A DNA stretch of 64,000 nt from Sepiola atlantica (lineage: Eukaryota; Mollusca; Cephalopoda; Sepiida; Sepiolidae): assembly GCA_963556195.1 (NCBI GenBank), contig CAUVYP010000586.1, forward strand, positions 124,001 to 188,000, in the 5' to 3' direction. Shown in pieces: positions 9,949 through 23,897 of the stretch. The translations under genes and the position numbers were made by a program. Each line of letters begins with the position of its first letter. The first letter of the stretch is position 1. The notes beneath the pieces are model-generated. The model was not told where the DNA came from and searched no databases. It saw only the letters and a program-made list of their open reading frames with translations.

Positions 9949-12900
9949 TTTAGCGCGTTTTAAAGTTGATATCGCTTTTGTTTATAACTTCCACATTTAT
10001 TCGAATTGTGCAACGAAACTTTGCACAGATTAGCGGAGTCACATTTTCTACTGAAGTACCAAGTTTCAGAAGTGCAGCTCTTGTACTGCCGGAGATATGT
10101 CGATACAAACTGAATACGCAAAACATCAACAAAATTTAGCGCGTTTTAAAGTTGATATCGCTTTTGTTTATAACTTCCACATTTATTCGAATTGTGCAAC
10201 GAAACTTTGCACAGATTAGCGGAGTCACATTTTCTACTGAAGTACCAAGGTTCAGAGGTGCAGCTCTTGTACTGCCGGAGATATGTCGATACAAACTGAA
10301 TACGCAAAACATCAACAAAATTTAGCGCGTTTTAAAGTTGATATCGCTTTTGTTTATAACTTCCACATTTATTCGAATTGTGCAACGAAACTTTGCACAG
10401 ATTAGGGGAGTCACATTTTCTACTGAAGTACCAAGTTTCAGAAGTGCAGCTCTTGTACTGCCGGAGATATGTCGATACAAACTGAATACGCAAAACATCA
10501 ACAAAATTTAGCGCGTTTTAAAGTGGATATCGCTTTTGTTTATAACTTCCACATTTATTCGAATTGTGCAACGAAACTTTGCAGACAGTCGCGGATAGGC
10601 CTTTTCTACTGAAGTACCAAGTTTCAGAAGTGCAGCTCTTGTACTGCCGGAGATAGTTCGATACAAACTGAATACGCAAAACATCAACAAAATTTAGCGC
10701 GTTTTAAAGTTGATATCGCTTTTGTTTATAACTTCCACATTTATTCGAATTGTGCAACGAAACTTTGCACAGATTAGCGGAGTCACATTTTCTACTGAAG
10801 TACCAAGTTTCAGAAGTGCAGCTCTTGTACTGCCGGAGATATGTCGATACAAACTGAATACGCAAACTATCAACAAAATTTAGTGCGATTTAAAGTTAGT
10901 ATCGCTTTTGTTTATAACTTCACCATTCTTTAGAATTGTGCAACGAAACTTTGCAGAGATAAGCGGAGTCACATGCTCTACTGAAGTACCAAGTTTCAGA
11001 AGTGCAGCTCTTTTACTGCCGGAGATATGTCGATACAAACTGAATACGCAAAACATCAACAAAATTTAGCGCGTTTTAAAGTTGATATCGCTTTTGTTTA
11101 TAACTTCCACATTTATTCGAATTGTGCAACGAAACTTTGCACAGATTAGCGGAGTCACATTTTCTACTGAAGTACCAAGTTTCAGAAGTGCAGCTCTTGT
11201 ACTGCCGGAGATATGTCGATACAAACTGAATACGCAAAACATCAACAAAATTTAGCGCGTTTTAAAGTTGATATCGCTTTTGTTTATAACTTCCACATTT
11301 ATTCGAATTGTGCAACGAAACTTTGCACAGATTAGCGGAGTCACATTTTCTACTGAAGTACCAAGTTTCAGAAGTGCAGCTCTTGTACTGCCGGAGATAT
11401 GTCGATACAAACTGAATACGCAAAACATCAACAAAATTTAGCGCGTTTTAAAGTTGATATCGCTTTTGTTTATAACTTCCACATTTATTCGAATTGTGCA
11501 ACGAAACTTTGCACAGATTATGGGAGTCACATTTTCTACTGAAGTACCAAGTTTCAGAAGTGCAGCTCTTGTACTGCCGGAGATATGTCGATACAAACTG
11601 AATACGCAAAACATCAACAAAATTTAGCGCGTTTTAAAGTTGATATCGCTTTTGTTTATAACTTCCACATTTATTCGAATTGTGCAACGAAACTTTGCAC
11701 AGATTAGCGGAGTCACATTTTCTACTGAAGTACCAAGTTTCAGAAGTGCAGCTCTTGTACTGCCGGAGATATGTCGATACAAACTGAATACGCAAACTAT
11801 CAACAAAATTTAGTGCGTTTTAAAGTTAGTATCGCTTTTGTTTATAACTTCACCATTCTTTAGAATTGTGCAACGAAACTTTGCAGAGATAAGCGGAGTC
11901 ACATGCTCTACTGAAGTACCAAGTTTCAGAAGTGCAGCTCTTTTACTGCCGGAGATATGTCGATACAAACTGAATACGCAAAACATCAACAAAATTTAGC
12001 GCGTTTTAAAGTTGATATCGCTTTTGTTTATAACTTCCACATTTATTCGAATTGTGCAACGAAACTTTGCACAGATTAGCGGAGTCACATTTTCTACTGA
12101 AGTACCAAGTTTCAGAAGTGCAGCTCTTGTACTGCCGGAGATATGTCGATACAAACTGAATACGCAAAACATCAACAAAATTTAGCGCGTTTTAAAGTTG
12201 ATATCGCTTTTGTTTATAACTTCCACATTTATTCGAATTGTACAACGAAACTTTGCACAGATTAGCGGAGTCACATTTTCTACTGAAGTACCAAGTTTCA
12301 GAAGTGCAGCTCTTGTACTGCCGGAGATATGTCGATACAAACTGAATACGCAAAACATCAACAAAATTTAGCGCGTTTTAAAGTTGATATCGCTTTTGTT
12401 TATAACTTCCACATTTATTCGAATTGTGCAACGAAACTTTGCACAGATTATGGGAGTCACATTTTCTACTGAAGTACCAAGTTTCAGAAGTGCAGCTCTT
12501 GTACTGCCGGAGATATGTCGATACAAACTGAATACGCAAAACATCAACAAAATTTAGCGCGTTTTAAAGTTGATATCGCTTTTGTTTATAACTTCCACAT
12601 TTATTCGAATTGTGCAACGAAACTTTGCACAGATTAGCGGAGTCACATTTTCTACTGAAGTACCAAGTTTCAGAAGTGCAGCTCTTGTACTGCCGGAGAT
12701 ATGTCGATACAAACTGAATACGCAAAACATCAACAAAATTTAGCGCGTTTTAAAGTTGATATCGCTTTTGTTTATAACTTCCACATTTATTCGAATTGTG
12801 CAACGAAACTTTGCACAGATTAGCGGAGTCACATTTTCTACTGAAGTACCAAGTTTCAGAAGTGCAGCTCTTGTACTGCCGGAGATATGTCGATACAAAC

Positions 12901-13296
12901 TGAATACGCAAAACATCAACAAAATTTAGCGCGTTTTAAAGTTGATATCGCTTTTGTTTATAACTTCCACATTTATTCGAATTGTGCAACGAAACTTTGC
13001 AGACAGTCGCGGATAGGCCTTTTCTACTGAAGTACCAAGTTTCAGAAGTGCTGCTCTTGTACTGCCGGAGATATGTCGATACAAACTGAATACGCAAAAC
13101 ATCAACAAAATTTAGCGCGTTTTAAAGTTGATATCGCTTTTGTTTATAACTTCCACATTTATTCGAATTGTGCAACGAAACTTTGCACAGATTAGCGGAG
13201 TCACATTTTCTACTGAAGTACCAAGTTTCAGAAGTGCAGCTCTTGTACTGCCGGAGATATGTCGATACAAACTGAATACGCAAACTATCAACAAAA
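9949..13296. repeat. 18 monomers of a 19-monomer unit marked by AAGGTTCAGAGG
   Basis: Order is A-A-A-B'-C-D-A-A-A-C-D-A-A-A-A-A-B-C, preceded by the marker D at 9,763. The second A carries CAAGGTTCAGAGGTG (near 10,248), seen again 19 monomers later (near 13,782) and 14 monomers after that (near 16,386). Inside it, a D-A-A-A set whose last A has ATTATGGGAG (11,521 and 12,451) is duplicated at 930 bp. This explains why the unit has 19 rather than 14 monomers. Confidence 0.85.
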
Positions 13297-15714
13297 TTTA
13301 GTGCGATTTAAAGTTAGTATCGCTTTTGTTTATAACTTCACCATTCTTTAGAATTGTGCAACGAAACTTTGCAGAGATAAGCGGAGTCACATGCTCTACT
13401 GAAGTACCAAGTTTCAGAAGTGCAGCTCTTTTACTGCCGGAGATATGTCGATACAAACTGAATACGCAAAACATCAACAACATTTAGCGCGTTTTAAAGT
13501 TGATATCGCTTTTGTTTATAACTTCCACATTTATTCGAATTGTGCAACGAAACTTTGCACAGATTAGCGGAGTCACATTTTCTACTGAAGTACCAAGTTT
13601 CAGAAGTGCAGCTCTTGTACTGCCGGAGATATGTCGATACAAACTGAATACGCAAAACATCAACAAAATTTAGCGCGTTTTAAAGTTGATATCGCTTTTG
13701 TTTATAACTTCCACATTTATTCGAATTGTGCAACGAAACTTTGCACAGATTAGCGGAGTCACATTTTCTACTGAAGTACCAAGGTTCAGAGGTGCAGCTC
13801 TTGTACTGCCGGAGATATGTCGATACAAACTGAATACGCAAAACATCAACAAAATTTAGCGCGTTTTAAAGTTGATATCGCTTTTGTTTATAACTTCCAC
13901 ATTTATTCGAATTGTGCAACGAAACTTTGCACAGATTAGGGGAGTCACATTTTCTACTGAAGTACCAAGTTTCAGAAGTGCAGCTCTTGTACTGCCGGAG
14001 ATATGTCGATACAAACTGAATACGCAAAACATCAACAAAATTTAGCGCGTTTTAAAGTTGATATCGCTTTTGTTTATAACTTCCACATTTATTCGAATTG
14101 TGCAACGAAACTTTGCAGACAGTCGCGGATAGGCCTTTTCTACTGAAGTACCAAGTTTCAGAAGTGCAGCTCTTGTACTGCCGGAGATAGTTCGATACAA
14201 ACTGAATACGCAAAACATCAACAAAATTTAGCGCGTTTTAAAGTTGATATCGCTTTTGTTTATAACTTCCACATTTATTCGAATTGTGCAACGAAACTTT
14301 GCACAGATTAGCGGAGTCACATTTTCTACTGAAGTACCAAGTTTCAGAAGTGCAGCTCTTGTACTGCCGGAGATATGTCGATACAAACTGAATACGCAAA
14401 CTATCAACAAAATTTAGTGCGATTTAAAGTTAGTATCGCTTTTGTTTATAACTTCACCATTCTTTAGAATTGTGCAACGAAACTTTGCAGAGATAAGCGG
14501 AGTCACATGCTCTACTGAAGTACCAAGTTTCAGAAGTGCAGCTCTTTTACTGCCGGAGATATGTCGATACAAACTGAATACGCAAAACATCAACAAAATT
14601 TAGCGCGTTTTAAAGTTGATATCGCTTTTGTTTATAACTTCCACATTTATTCGAATTGTGCAACGAAACTTTGCACAGATTAGCGGAGTCACATTTTCTA
14701 CTGAAGTACCAAGTTTCAGAAGTGCAGCTCTTGTACTGCCGGAGATATGTCGATACAAACTGAATACGCAAAACATCAACAAAATTTAGCGCGTTTTAAA
14801 GTTGATATCGCTTTTGTTTATAACTTCCACATTTATTCGAATTGTGCAACGAAACTTTGCACAGATTAGCGGAGTCACATTTTCTACTGAAGTACCAAGT
14901 TTCAGAAGTGCAGCTCTTGTACTGCCGGAGATATGTCGATACAAACTGAATACGCAAAACATCAACAAAATTTAGCGCGTTTTAAAGTTGATATCGCTTT
15001 TGTTTATAACTTCCACATTTATTCGAATTGTGCAACGAAACTTTGCACAGATTATGGGAGTCACATTTTCTACTGAAGTACCAAGTTTCAGAAGTGCAGC
15101 TCTTGTACTGCCGGAGATATGTCGATACAAACTGAATACGCAAAACATCAACAAAATTTAGCGCGTTTTAAAGTTGATATCGCTTTTGTTTATAACTTCC
15201 ACATTTATTCGAATTGTGCAACGAAACTTTGCACAGATTAGCGGAGTCACATTTTCTACTGAAGTACCAAGTTTCAGAAGTGCAGCTCTTGTACTGCCGG
15301 AGATATGTCGATACAAACTGAATACGCAAAACATCAACAAAATTTAGCGCGTTTTAAAGTTGATATCGCTTTTGTTTATAACTTCCACATTTATTCGAAT
15401 TGTGCAACGAAACTTTGCACAGATTAGCGGAGTCACATTTTCTACTGAAGTACCAAGTTTCAGAAGTGCAGCTCTTGTACTGCCAAAGATATGTCGATAC
15501 AAACTGAATACGCAAAACATCAACAAAATTTAGCGCGTTTTAAAGTTGATATCGCTTTTGTTTATAACTTCCACATTTATTCGAATTGTGCAACGAAACT
15601 TTGCAGACAGTCGCGGATAGGCCTTTTCTACTGAAGTACCAAGTTTCAGAAGTGCAGCTCTTGTACTGCCGGAGATATGTCGATACAAACTGAATACGCA
15701 AAACATCAACAAAA
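13297..15714. repeat. 14-monomer unit (13 monomers listed; shares its last C with the next entry)
   Basis: Order is D-A-A-A-B'-C-D-A-A-A-A-A-B, then C at 15,715. It is the same unit as the preceding 19-mer without the 5-monomer internal duplication. It keeps the AAGGTTCAGAGG and ATTATGGGAG markers in the same places. A private GCCAAAGAT occurs near 15,485. Confidence 0.85.
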
Positions 15715-17574
15715 TTTAGCGCGTTTTAAAGTTGATATCGCTTTTGTTTATAACTTCCACATTTATTCGAATTGTGCAACGAAACTTTGCACAGATTAGC
15801 GGAGTCACATTTTCTACTGAAGTACCAAGTTTCAGAAGTGCAGCTCTTGTACTGCCGGAGATATGTCGATACAAACTGAATACGCAAACTATCAACAAAA
15901 TTTAGTGCGATTTAAAGTTAGTATCGCTTTTGTTTATAACTTCACCATTCTTTAGAATTGTGCAACGAAACTTTGCAGAGATAAGCGGAGTCACATGCTC
16001 TACTGAAGTACCAAGTTTCAGAAGTGCAGCTCTTTTACTGCCGGAGATATGTCGATACAAACTGAATACGCAAAACATCAACAACATTTAGCGCGTTTTA
16101 AAGTTGATATCGCTTTTGTTTATAACTTCCACATTTATTCGAATTGTGAAACGAAACTTTGCACAGATTAGCGGAGTCACATTTTCTACTGAAGTACCAA
16201 GTTTCACAAGTGCAGCTCTTGTACTGCCGGAGATATGTCGATACAAACTGAATACGCAAAACATCATCAAAATTTAGCGCGTTTTAAAGTTGATATCGCT
16301 TTTGTTTATAACTTCCACATTTATTCGAATTGTGCAACGAAACTTTGCACAGATTAGCGGAGTCACATTTTCTACTGAAGTACCAAGGTTCAGAGGTGCA
16401 GCTCTTGTACTGCCGGAGATATGTCGATACAAACTGAATACGCAAAACATCAACAAAATTTAGCGCGTTTTAAAGTTGATATCGCTTTTGTTTATAACTT
16501 CCACATTTATTCGAATTGTGCAACGAAACTTTGCACAGATTAGGGGAGTCACATTTTCTACTGAAGTACCAAGTTTCAGAAGTGCAGCTCTTGTACTGCC
16601 GGAGATATGTCGATACAAACTGAATACGCAAAACATCAACAAAATTTAGCGCGTTTTAAAGTTGATATCGCTTTTGTTTATAACTTCCACATTTATTCGA
16701 ATTGTGCAACGAAACTTTGCAGACAGTCGCGGATAGGCCTTTTCTACTGAAGTACCAAGTTTCAGAAGTGCAGCTCTTGTACTGCCGGAGATAGTTCGAT
16801 ACAAACTGAATACGCAAAACATCAACAAAATTTAGCGCGTTTTAAAGTTGATATCGCTTTTGTTTATAACTTCCACATTTATTCGAATTGTGCAACGAAA
16901 CTTTGCACAGATTAGCGGAGTCACATTTTCTACTGAAGTACCAAGTTTCAGAAGTGCAGCTCTTGTCCTGCCGGAGATATGTCGATACAAACTGAATACG
17001 CAAACTATCAACAAAATTTAGTGCGATTTAAAGTTAGTATCGCTTTTGTTTATAACTTCACTATTCTTTAGAATTGTGCAACGAAACTTTGCAGAGATAA
17101 GCGGAGTCACATGCTCTACTGAAGTACCAAGTTTCAGAAGTGCAGCTCTTTTACTGCCGGAGATATGTCGATACAAACTGAATACGCAAAACATCAACAA
17201 AATTTAGCGCGTTTTAAAGTTGATATCGCTTTTGTTTATAACTTCCACATTTATTCGAATTGTGCAACGAAACTTTGCACAGATTAGCGGAGTCACATTT
17301 TCTACTGAAGTACCAAGTTTCAGAAGTGCAGCTCTTGTACTGCCGGAGATATGTCGATACAAACTGAATACGCAAAACATCAACAAAATTTAGCGCGTTT
17401 TAAAGTTGATATCGCTTTTGTTTATAACTTCCACATTTATTCGAATTGTGCAACGAAACTTTGCAGACAGTCGCGGATAGGCCTTTTCTACTGAAGTACC
17501 AAGTTTCAGAAGTGCAGCTCTTGTACTGCCGGAGATATGTCGATACAAACTGAATACGCAAAACATCAACAAAA

Positions 17575-17759
17575 TTTAGCGCGTTTTAAAGTTGATATCG
17601 CTTTTGTTTATAACTTCCACATTTATTCGAATTGTGCAACGAAACTTTGCACAGATTAGCGGAGTCACATTTTCTACTGAAGTACCAAGTTTCAGAAGTG
17701 CAGCTCTTGTACTGCCGGAGATATGTCGATACAAACTGAATACGCAAAACATCAAAAAA
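17575..17759. repeat. 185-bp monomer with the only register-changing indel
   Basis: The end reads ATCAAAAAATTT where the consensus has ATCAACAAAATTT: a single C is missing at about 17,756. All monomer starts left of it are congruent with one phase of 186, and all starts to its right with that phase minus one. The homologous monomer in HOR copy 2 (about 21,666-21,851) is intact, so the loss postdates the duplication or was not copied. It also removes the minus-strand open frame of this unit. Confidence 0.95.
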
Positions 17760-19433
17760 TTTAGCGCGTTTTAAAGTTGATATCGCTTTTGTTTATAACT
17801 TCCACATTTATTCGAATTGTGCAACGAAACTTTGCACAGATTAGCGGAGTCACATTTTCTACTGAAGTACCAAGTTTCAGAAGTGCAGCTCTTGTACTGC
17901 CGGAGATATGTCGATACAAACTGAATACGCAAACTATCAAAAAAATTTAGTGCGATTTAAAGTTGATATCGCTTTTGTTTATAACTTCACCATTCTTTTG
18001 AATTGTGCAACGAAACTTTGCAGAGATAAGCGGGGTCACATGCTCTACTGAAGTACCAAGATTCAGAAGTGCAGCTCTTTTACTGCCGGAGATATGTCGA
18101 TACAAACTGAATACGCAAAACATCAACAAAATTTAGCGCGTTTTAAAGTTGATATCGCTTTTGTTTATAACTTCCACATTTATTCGAATTGTGCAACGAA
18201 ACTTTGCACAGATTAGCGGAGTCACATTTTCTACTGAAGTACCAAGTTTCAGAAGTGCAGCTCTTGTACTGCCGGAGATATGTCGATACAAACTGAATAC
18301 GCAAAACATCAACAAAATTTAGCGCGTTTTAAAGTTGATATCGCTTTTGTTTATAACTTCCACATTTATTCGAATTGTGCAACGAAACTTTGCACAGATT
18401 AGGGGAGTCACATTTTCTACTGAAGTACCAAGTTTCAGAAGTGCAGCTCTTGTACTGCCGGAGATATGTCGATACAAACTGAATACGCAAAACATCAACA
18501 AAATTTAGCGCGTTTTAAAGTTGATATCGCTTTTGTTTATAACTTCCACATTTATTCGAATTGTGCAACGAAACTTTGCAGACAGTCGCGGATAAGCGTT
18601 TTCTACTGAAGTACCAAGTTTCAGAAGTGCAGCTCTTGTACTGCCGGAGATATGTCGATACAAACTGAATACGCAAAACATCAACAAAATTTAGCGCGTT
18701 TTAAAGTTGATATCGCTTTTGTTTATAACTTCCACATTTATTCGAATTGTGCAACGAAACTTTGCACAGATTAGCGGAGTCACATTTTCTACTGAAGTAC
18801 CAAGTTTCAGAAGTGCAGCTCTTGTACTGCCGGAGATATGTCGATACAAACTGAATACGCAAACTATCAACAAAATTTAGTGCGATTTAAAGTTAGTATC
18901 GCTTTTGTTTATAACTTCACCATTCTTTAGAATTGTGCAACGAAACTTTGCAGAGATAAGCGGAGTCACATGCTCTACTGAAGTACCAAGTTTCAGAAGT
19001 GCAGCTCTTTTACTGCCGGAGATATGTCGATACAAACTGAATACGCAAAACATCAACAAACTTTAGCGCGTTTTAAAGTTGATATCGCTTTTGTTTATAA
19101 CTTCCACATTTATTCGAATTGTGCAACGAAACTTTGCACAGATTAGCGGAGTCACATTTTCTACTGAAGTACCAAGTTTCAGAAGTGCAGCTCTTGTACT
19201 GCCGGAGATATGTCGATACAAACTGAATACGCAAAACATCAACAAAATTTAGCGCGTTTTAAAGTTGATATCGCTTTTGTGTATAACTTCCACATTTATT
19301 CGAATTGTGCAACGAAACTTTGCACAAGTTAGCGGAGTCACATTTTCTACTGAAGTACCAAGTTTCAGAAGTGCAGCTCTTGTACTGCCGGAGATATGTC
19401 GATACAAACTGAATACGCAAACTATCAAAAAAA

Positions 19434-19619
19434 TTTAGTGCGATTTAAAGTTGATATCGCTTTTGTTTATAACTTCACCATTCTTTTGAATTGTGCAACG
19501 AAACTTTGCAGAGATAAGCGGGGTCACATGCTCTACTGAAGTACCAAGTTTCAGAAGTACAGCTCTTTTACTGCCGGAGATATGTCGATACAAACTGAAT
19601 ACGCAAAACATCAACAAAA
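19434..19619. repeat. Exemplar of class D' monomer
   Basis: It starts TTTAGTGCGATTT like D but has GTTGATATC rather than GTTAGTATC, and CTTTTGAATT rather than CTTTAGAATT. The cassette reads GATAAGCGGGGTCACATGC. D' is absent left of 17.9 kb and common to its right. It may be an intermediate between A and D, or a D partly converted by A. Confidence 0.88.
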
Positions 19620-19805
19620 TTTAGCGCGTTTTAAAGTTGATATCGCTTTTGTTTATAACTTCCACATTTATTCGAATTGTGCAACGAAACTTTGCAGACA
19701 GTCGCGGATAGGCCTTTTCTACTGAAGTACCAAGTTTCAGAAGTGCAGCTCTTGTACTGCCGGAGATATGTCGATACAAACTGAATACGCAAAACATCAA
19801 CAAAA

Positions 19806-22800
19806 TTTAGCGCGTTTTAAAGTTGATATCGCTTTTGTTTATAACTTCCACATTTATTCGAATTGTGCAACGAAACTTTGCACAGATTAGCGGAGTCACA
19901 TTTTCTACTGAAGTACCAAGTTTCAGAAGTGCAGCTCTTGTACTGCCGGAGATATGTCGATACAAACTGAATACGCAAACTATCAACAAAATTTAGTGCG
20001 ATTTAAAGTTAGTATCGCTTTTGTTTATAACTTCACCATTCTTTAGAATTGTGCAACGAAACTTTGCAGAGATAAGCGGAGTCACATGCTCTACTGAAGT
20101 ACCAAGTTTCAGAAGTGCAGCTCTTTTACTGCCGGGGATATGTCGATACAAACTGAATACGCAAAACATCAACAACATTTAGCGCGTTTTAAAGTTGATA
20201 TCGCTTTTGTTTATAACTTCCACATTTATTCGAATTGTGAAACGAAACTTTGCACAGATTAGCGGAGTCACATTTTCTACTGAAGTACCAAGTTTCAGAA
20301 GTGCAGCTCTTGTACTGCCGGAGATATGTCGATACAAACTGAATACGCAAAACATCATCAAAATTTAGCGCGTTTTAAAGTTGATTACGCTTTTGTTTAT
20401 AACTTCCACATTTATTCGAATTGTGCAACGAAACTTTGCACAGATTAGCGGAGTCACATTTTCTACTGAAGTACCAAGGTTCAGAAGTGCAGCTCTTGTA
20501 CTGCCGGAGATATGTCGATACAAACTGAATACGCAAAACATCAACAAAATTTAGCGCGTTTTAAAGTTGATATCGCTTTTGTTTATAACTTCCACATTTA
20601 TTCGAATTGTGCAACGAAACTTTGCACAGATTAGGGGAGTCACATTTTCTACTAAAGTACCAAGTTTCAGAAGTGCAGCTCTTGTACTGCCGGAGATATG
20701 TCGATACAAACTGAATACGCAAAACATCAACAAAATTTAGCGCGTTTTAAAGTTGATATCGCTTTTGTTTATAACTTCCACATTTATTCGAATTGTGCAA
20801 CGAAACTTTGCAGACAGTCGCGGATAGGCCTTTTCTACTGAAGTACCAAGTTTCAGAAGTGCAGCTCTTGTACTGCCGGAGATAGTTCGATACAAACTGA
20901 ATACGCAAAACATCAACAAAATTTAGCGCGTTTTAAAGTTGATATCGCTTTTGTTTATAACTTCCACATTTATTCGAATTGTGCAACGAAACTTTGCACA
21001 GATTAGCGGAGTCACATTTTCTACTGAAGTACCAAGTTTCAGAAGTGCAGCTCTTGTCCTGCCGGAGATATGTCGATACAAACTGAATACGCAAACTATC
21101 AACAAAATTTAGTGCGATTTAAAGTTAGTATCGCTTTTGTTTATAACTTCACTATTCTTTAGAATTGTGCAACGAAACTTTGCAGAGATAAGCGGAGTCA
21201 CATGCTCTACTGAAGTACCAAGTTTCAGAAGTGCAGCTCTTTTACTGCCGGAGATATGTCGATACAAACTGAATACGCAAAACATCAACAAAATTTAGCG
21301 CGTTTTAAAGTTGATATCGCTTTTGTTTATAACTTCCACATTTATTCGAATTGTGCAACGAAACTTTGCACAGATTAGCGGAGTCACATTTTCTACTGAA
21401 GTACCAAGTTTCAGAAGTGCAGCTCTTGTACTGCCGGAGATATGTCGATACAAACTGAATACGCAAAACATCAACAAAATTTAGCGCGTTTTAAAGTTGA
21501 TATCGCTTTTGTTTATAACTTCCACATTTATTCGAATTGTGCAACGAAACTTTGCAGACAGTCGCGGATAGGCCTTTTCTACTGAAGTACCAAGTTTCAG
21601 AAGTGCAGCTCTTGTACTGCCGGAGATATGTCGATACAAACTGAATACGCAAAACATCAACAAAATTTAGCGCGTTTTAAAGTTGATATCGCTTTTGTTT
21701 ATAACTTCCACATTTATTCGAATTGTGCAACGAAACTTTGCACAGATTAGCGGAGTCACATTTTCTACTGAAGTACCAAGTTTCAGAAGTGCAGCTCTTG
21801 TACTGCCGGAGATATGTCGATACAAACTGAATACGCAAAACATCAACAAAATTTAGCGCGTTTTAAAGTTGATATCGCTTTTGTTTATAACTTCCACATT
21901 TATTCGAATTGTGCAACGAAACTTTGCACAGATTAGCGGAGTCACATTTTCTACTGAAGTACCAAGTTTCAGAAGTGCAGCTCTTGTACTGCCGGAGATA
22001 TGTCGATACAAACTGAATACGCAAACTATCAACAAAATTTAGTGCGATTTAAAGTTGATATCGCTTTTGTTTATAACTTCACCATTCTTTTGAATTGTGC
22101 AACGAAACTTTGCAGAGATAAGCGGGGTCACATGGTCTACTGAAGTACCAAGATTCAGAAGTGCAGCTCTTTTACTGCCGGAGATATGTCGATACAAACT
22201 GAATACGCAAAACATCAACAAAATTTAGCGCGTTTTAAAGTTGATATCGCTTTTGTTTATAACTTCCACATTTATTCGAATTGTGCAACGAAACTTTGCA
22301 CAGATTAGCGGAGTCACATTTTCTACTGAAGTACCAAGTTTCAGAAGTGCAGCTCTTGTACTGCCGGAGATATGTCGATACAAACTGAATACGCAAAACA
22401 TCAACAAAATTTAGCGCGTTTTAAAGTTGATATCGCTTTTGTTTATAACTTCCACATTTATTCGAATTGTGCAACGAAACTTTGCACAGATTAGGGGAGT
22501 CACATTTTCTACTGAAGTACCAAGATTCAGAAGTGCAGCTCTTGTACTGCCGGAGATATGTCGATACAAACTGAATACGCAAAACATCAACAAAATTTAG
22601 CGCGTTTTAAAGTTGATATCGCTTTTGTTTATAACTTCCACATTTATTCGAATTGTGCAACGAAACTTTGCAGACAGTCGCGGATAAGCGTTTTCTACTG
22701 AAGTACCAAGTTTCAGAAGTGCAGCTCTTGTACTGCCGGAGATATGTCGATACAAACTGAATACGCAAAACATCAACAAAATTTAGCGCGTTTTAAAGTT

Positions 22801-23897
22801 GATATCGCTTTTGTTTATAACTTCCACATTTATTCGAATTGTGCAACGAAACTTTGCACAGATTAGCGGAGTCACATTTTCTACTGAAGTACCAAGTTTC
22901 AGAAGTGCAGCTCTTGTACTGCCGGAGATATGTCGATACAAACTGAATACGCAAACTATCAACAAAATTTAGTGCGATTTAAAGTTAGTATCGCTTTTGT
23001 TTATAACTTCACCATTCTTTAGAATTGTGCAACGAAACTTTGCAGAGATAAGCGGAGTCACATGCTCTACTGAAGTACCAAGTTTCAGAAGTGCAGCTCT
23101 TTTACTGCCGGAGATATGTCGATACAAACTGAATACGCAAAACATCAACAAACTTTAGCGCGTTTTAAAGTTGATATCGCTTTTGTTTATAACTTCCACA
23201 TTTATTCGAATTGTGCAACGAAACTTTGCACAGATTAGCGGAGTCACATTTTCTACTGAAGTACCAAGTTTCAGAAGTGCAGCTCTTGTACTGCCGGAGA
23301 TATGTCGATACAAACTGAATACGCAAAACATCAACAAAATTTAGCGCGTTTTAAAGTTGATATCGCTTTTGTGTATAACTTCCACATTTATTCGAATTGT
23401 GCAACGAAACTTTGCACAAGTTAGCGGAGTCACATTTTCTACTGAAGTACCAAGTTTCAGAAGTGCAGCTCTTGTACTGCCGGAGATATGTCGATACAAA
23501 CTGAATACGCAAACTATCAAAAAAATTTAGTGCGATTTAAAGTTGATATCGCTTTTGTTTATAACTTCACCATTCTTTTGAATTGTGCAACGAAACTTTG
23601 CAGAGATAAGCGGGGTCACATGCTCTACTGAAGTACCAAGTTTCAGAAGTACAGCTCTTTTACTGCCGGAGATATGTCGATACAAACTGAATACGCAAAA
23701 CATCAACAAAATTTAGCGCGTTTTAAAGTTGATATCGCTTTTGTTTATAACTTCCACATTTATTCGAATTGTGCAACGAAACTTTGCAGACAGTCGCGGA
23801 TAGGCCTTTTCTACTGAAGTACCAAGTTTCAGAAGTGCAGCTCTTGTACTGCCGGAGATATGTCGATACAAACTGAATACGCAAAACATCAACAAAA
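19806..23897. repeat. 22-monomer HOR, copy 2 (4,092 bp)
   Basis: It has the same order of 22 monomers as 15,715-19,805. Differences I could see include GCCGGGGAT near 20,136, a swapped GATTACGC near 20,386, CTAAAGTACC near 20,654, GGTCTACTG near 22,135 and CAAGATTCAG near 22,524. There are about ten differences in 4.1 kb. Divergence from the copy 1 order starts with the D'' at 24,084. Confidence 0.92.

Larger units (their letters stand above)
15715..19805. repeat. 22-monomer HOR, copy 1 (4,091 bp)
   Basis: Order is C-D-A-A-A-B'-C-D-A-B-A-C-D'-A-A-B''-C-D-A-A*-D'-B. It is repeated directly in the next entry. Shared rare markers include TCGAATTGTGAAACG, CATCATCAAAA, CTTGTCCTGCC, TTCACTATTC and GAAGTACAGC. 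This copy is 1 bp short because of the deletion near 17,756. About ten differences separate it from copy 2. Confidence 0.92.

Noticed and set aside
17592..17774. Plus-strand 60-codon ORF
   Set aside because: It is the same plus-strand open frame present in other monomers, extended slightly by the 1-bp deletion. There is no independent support for coding.
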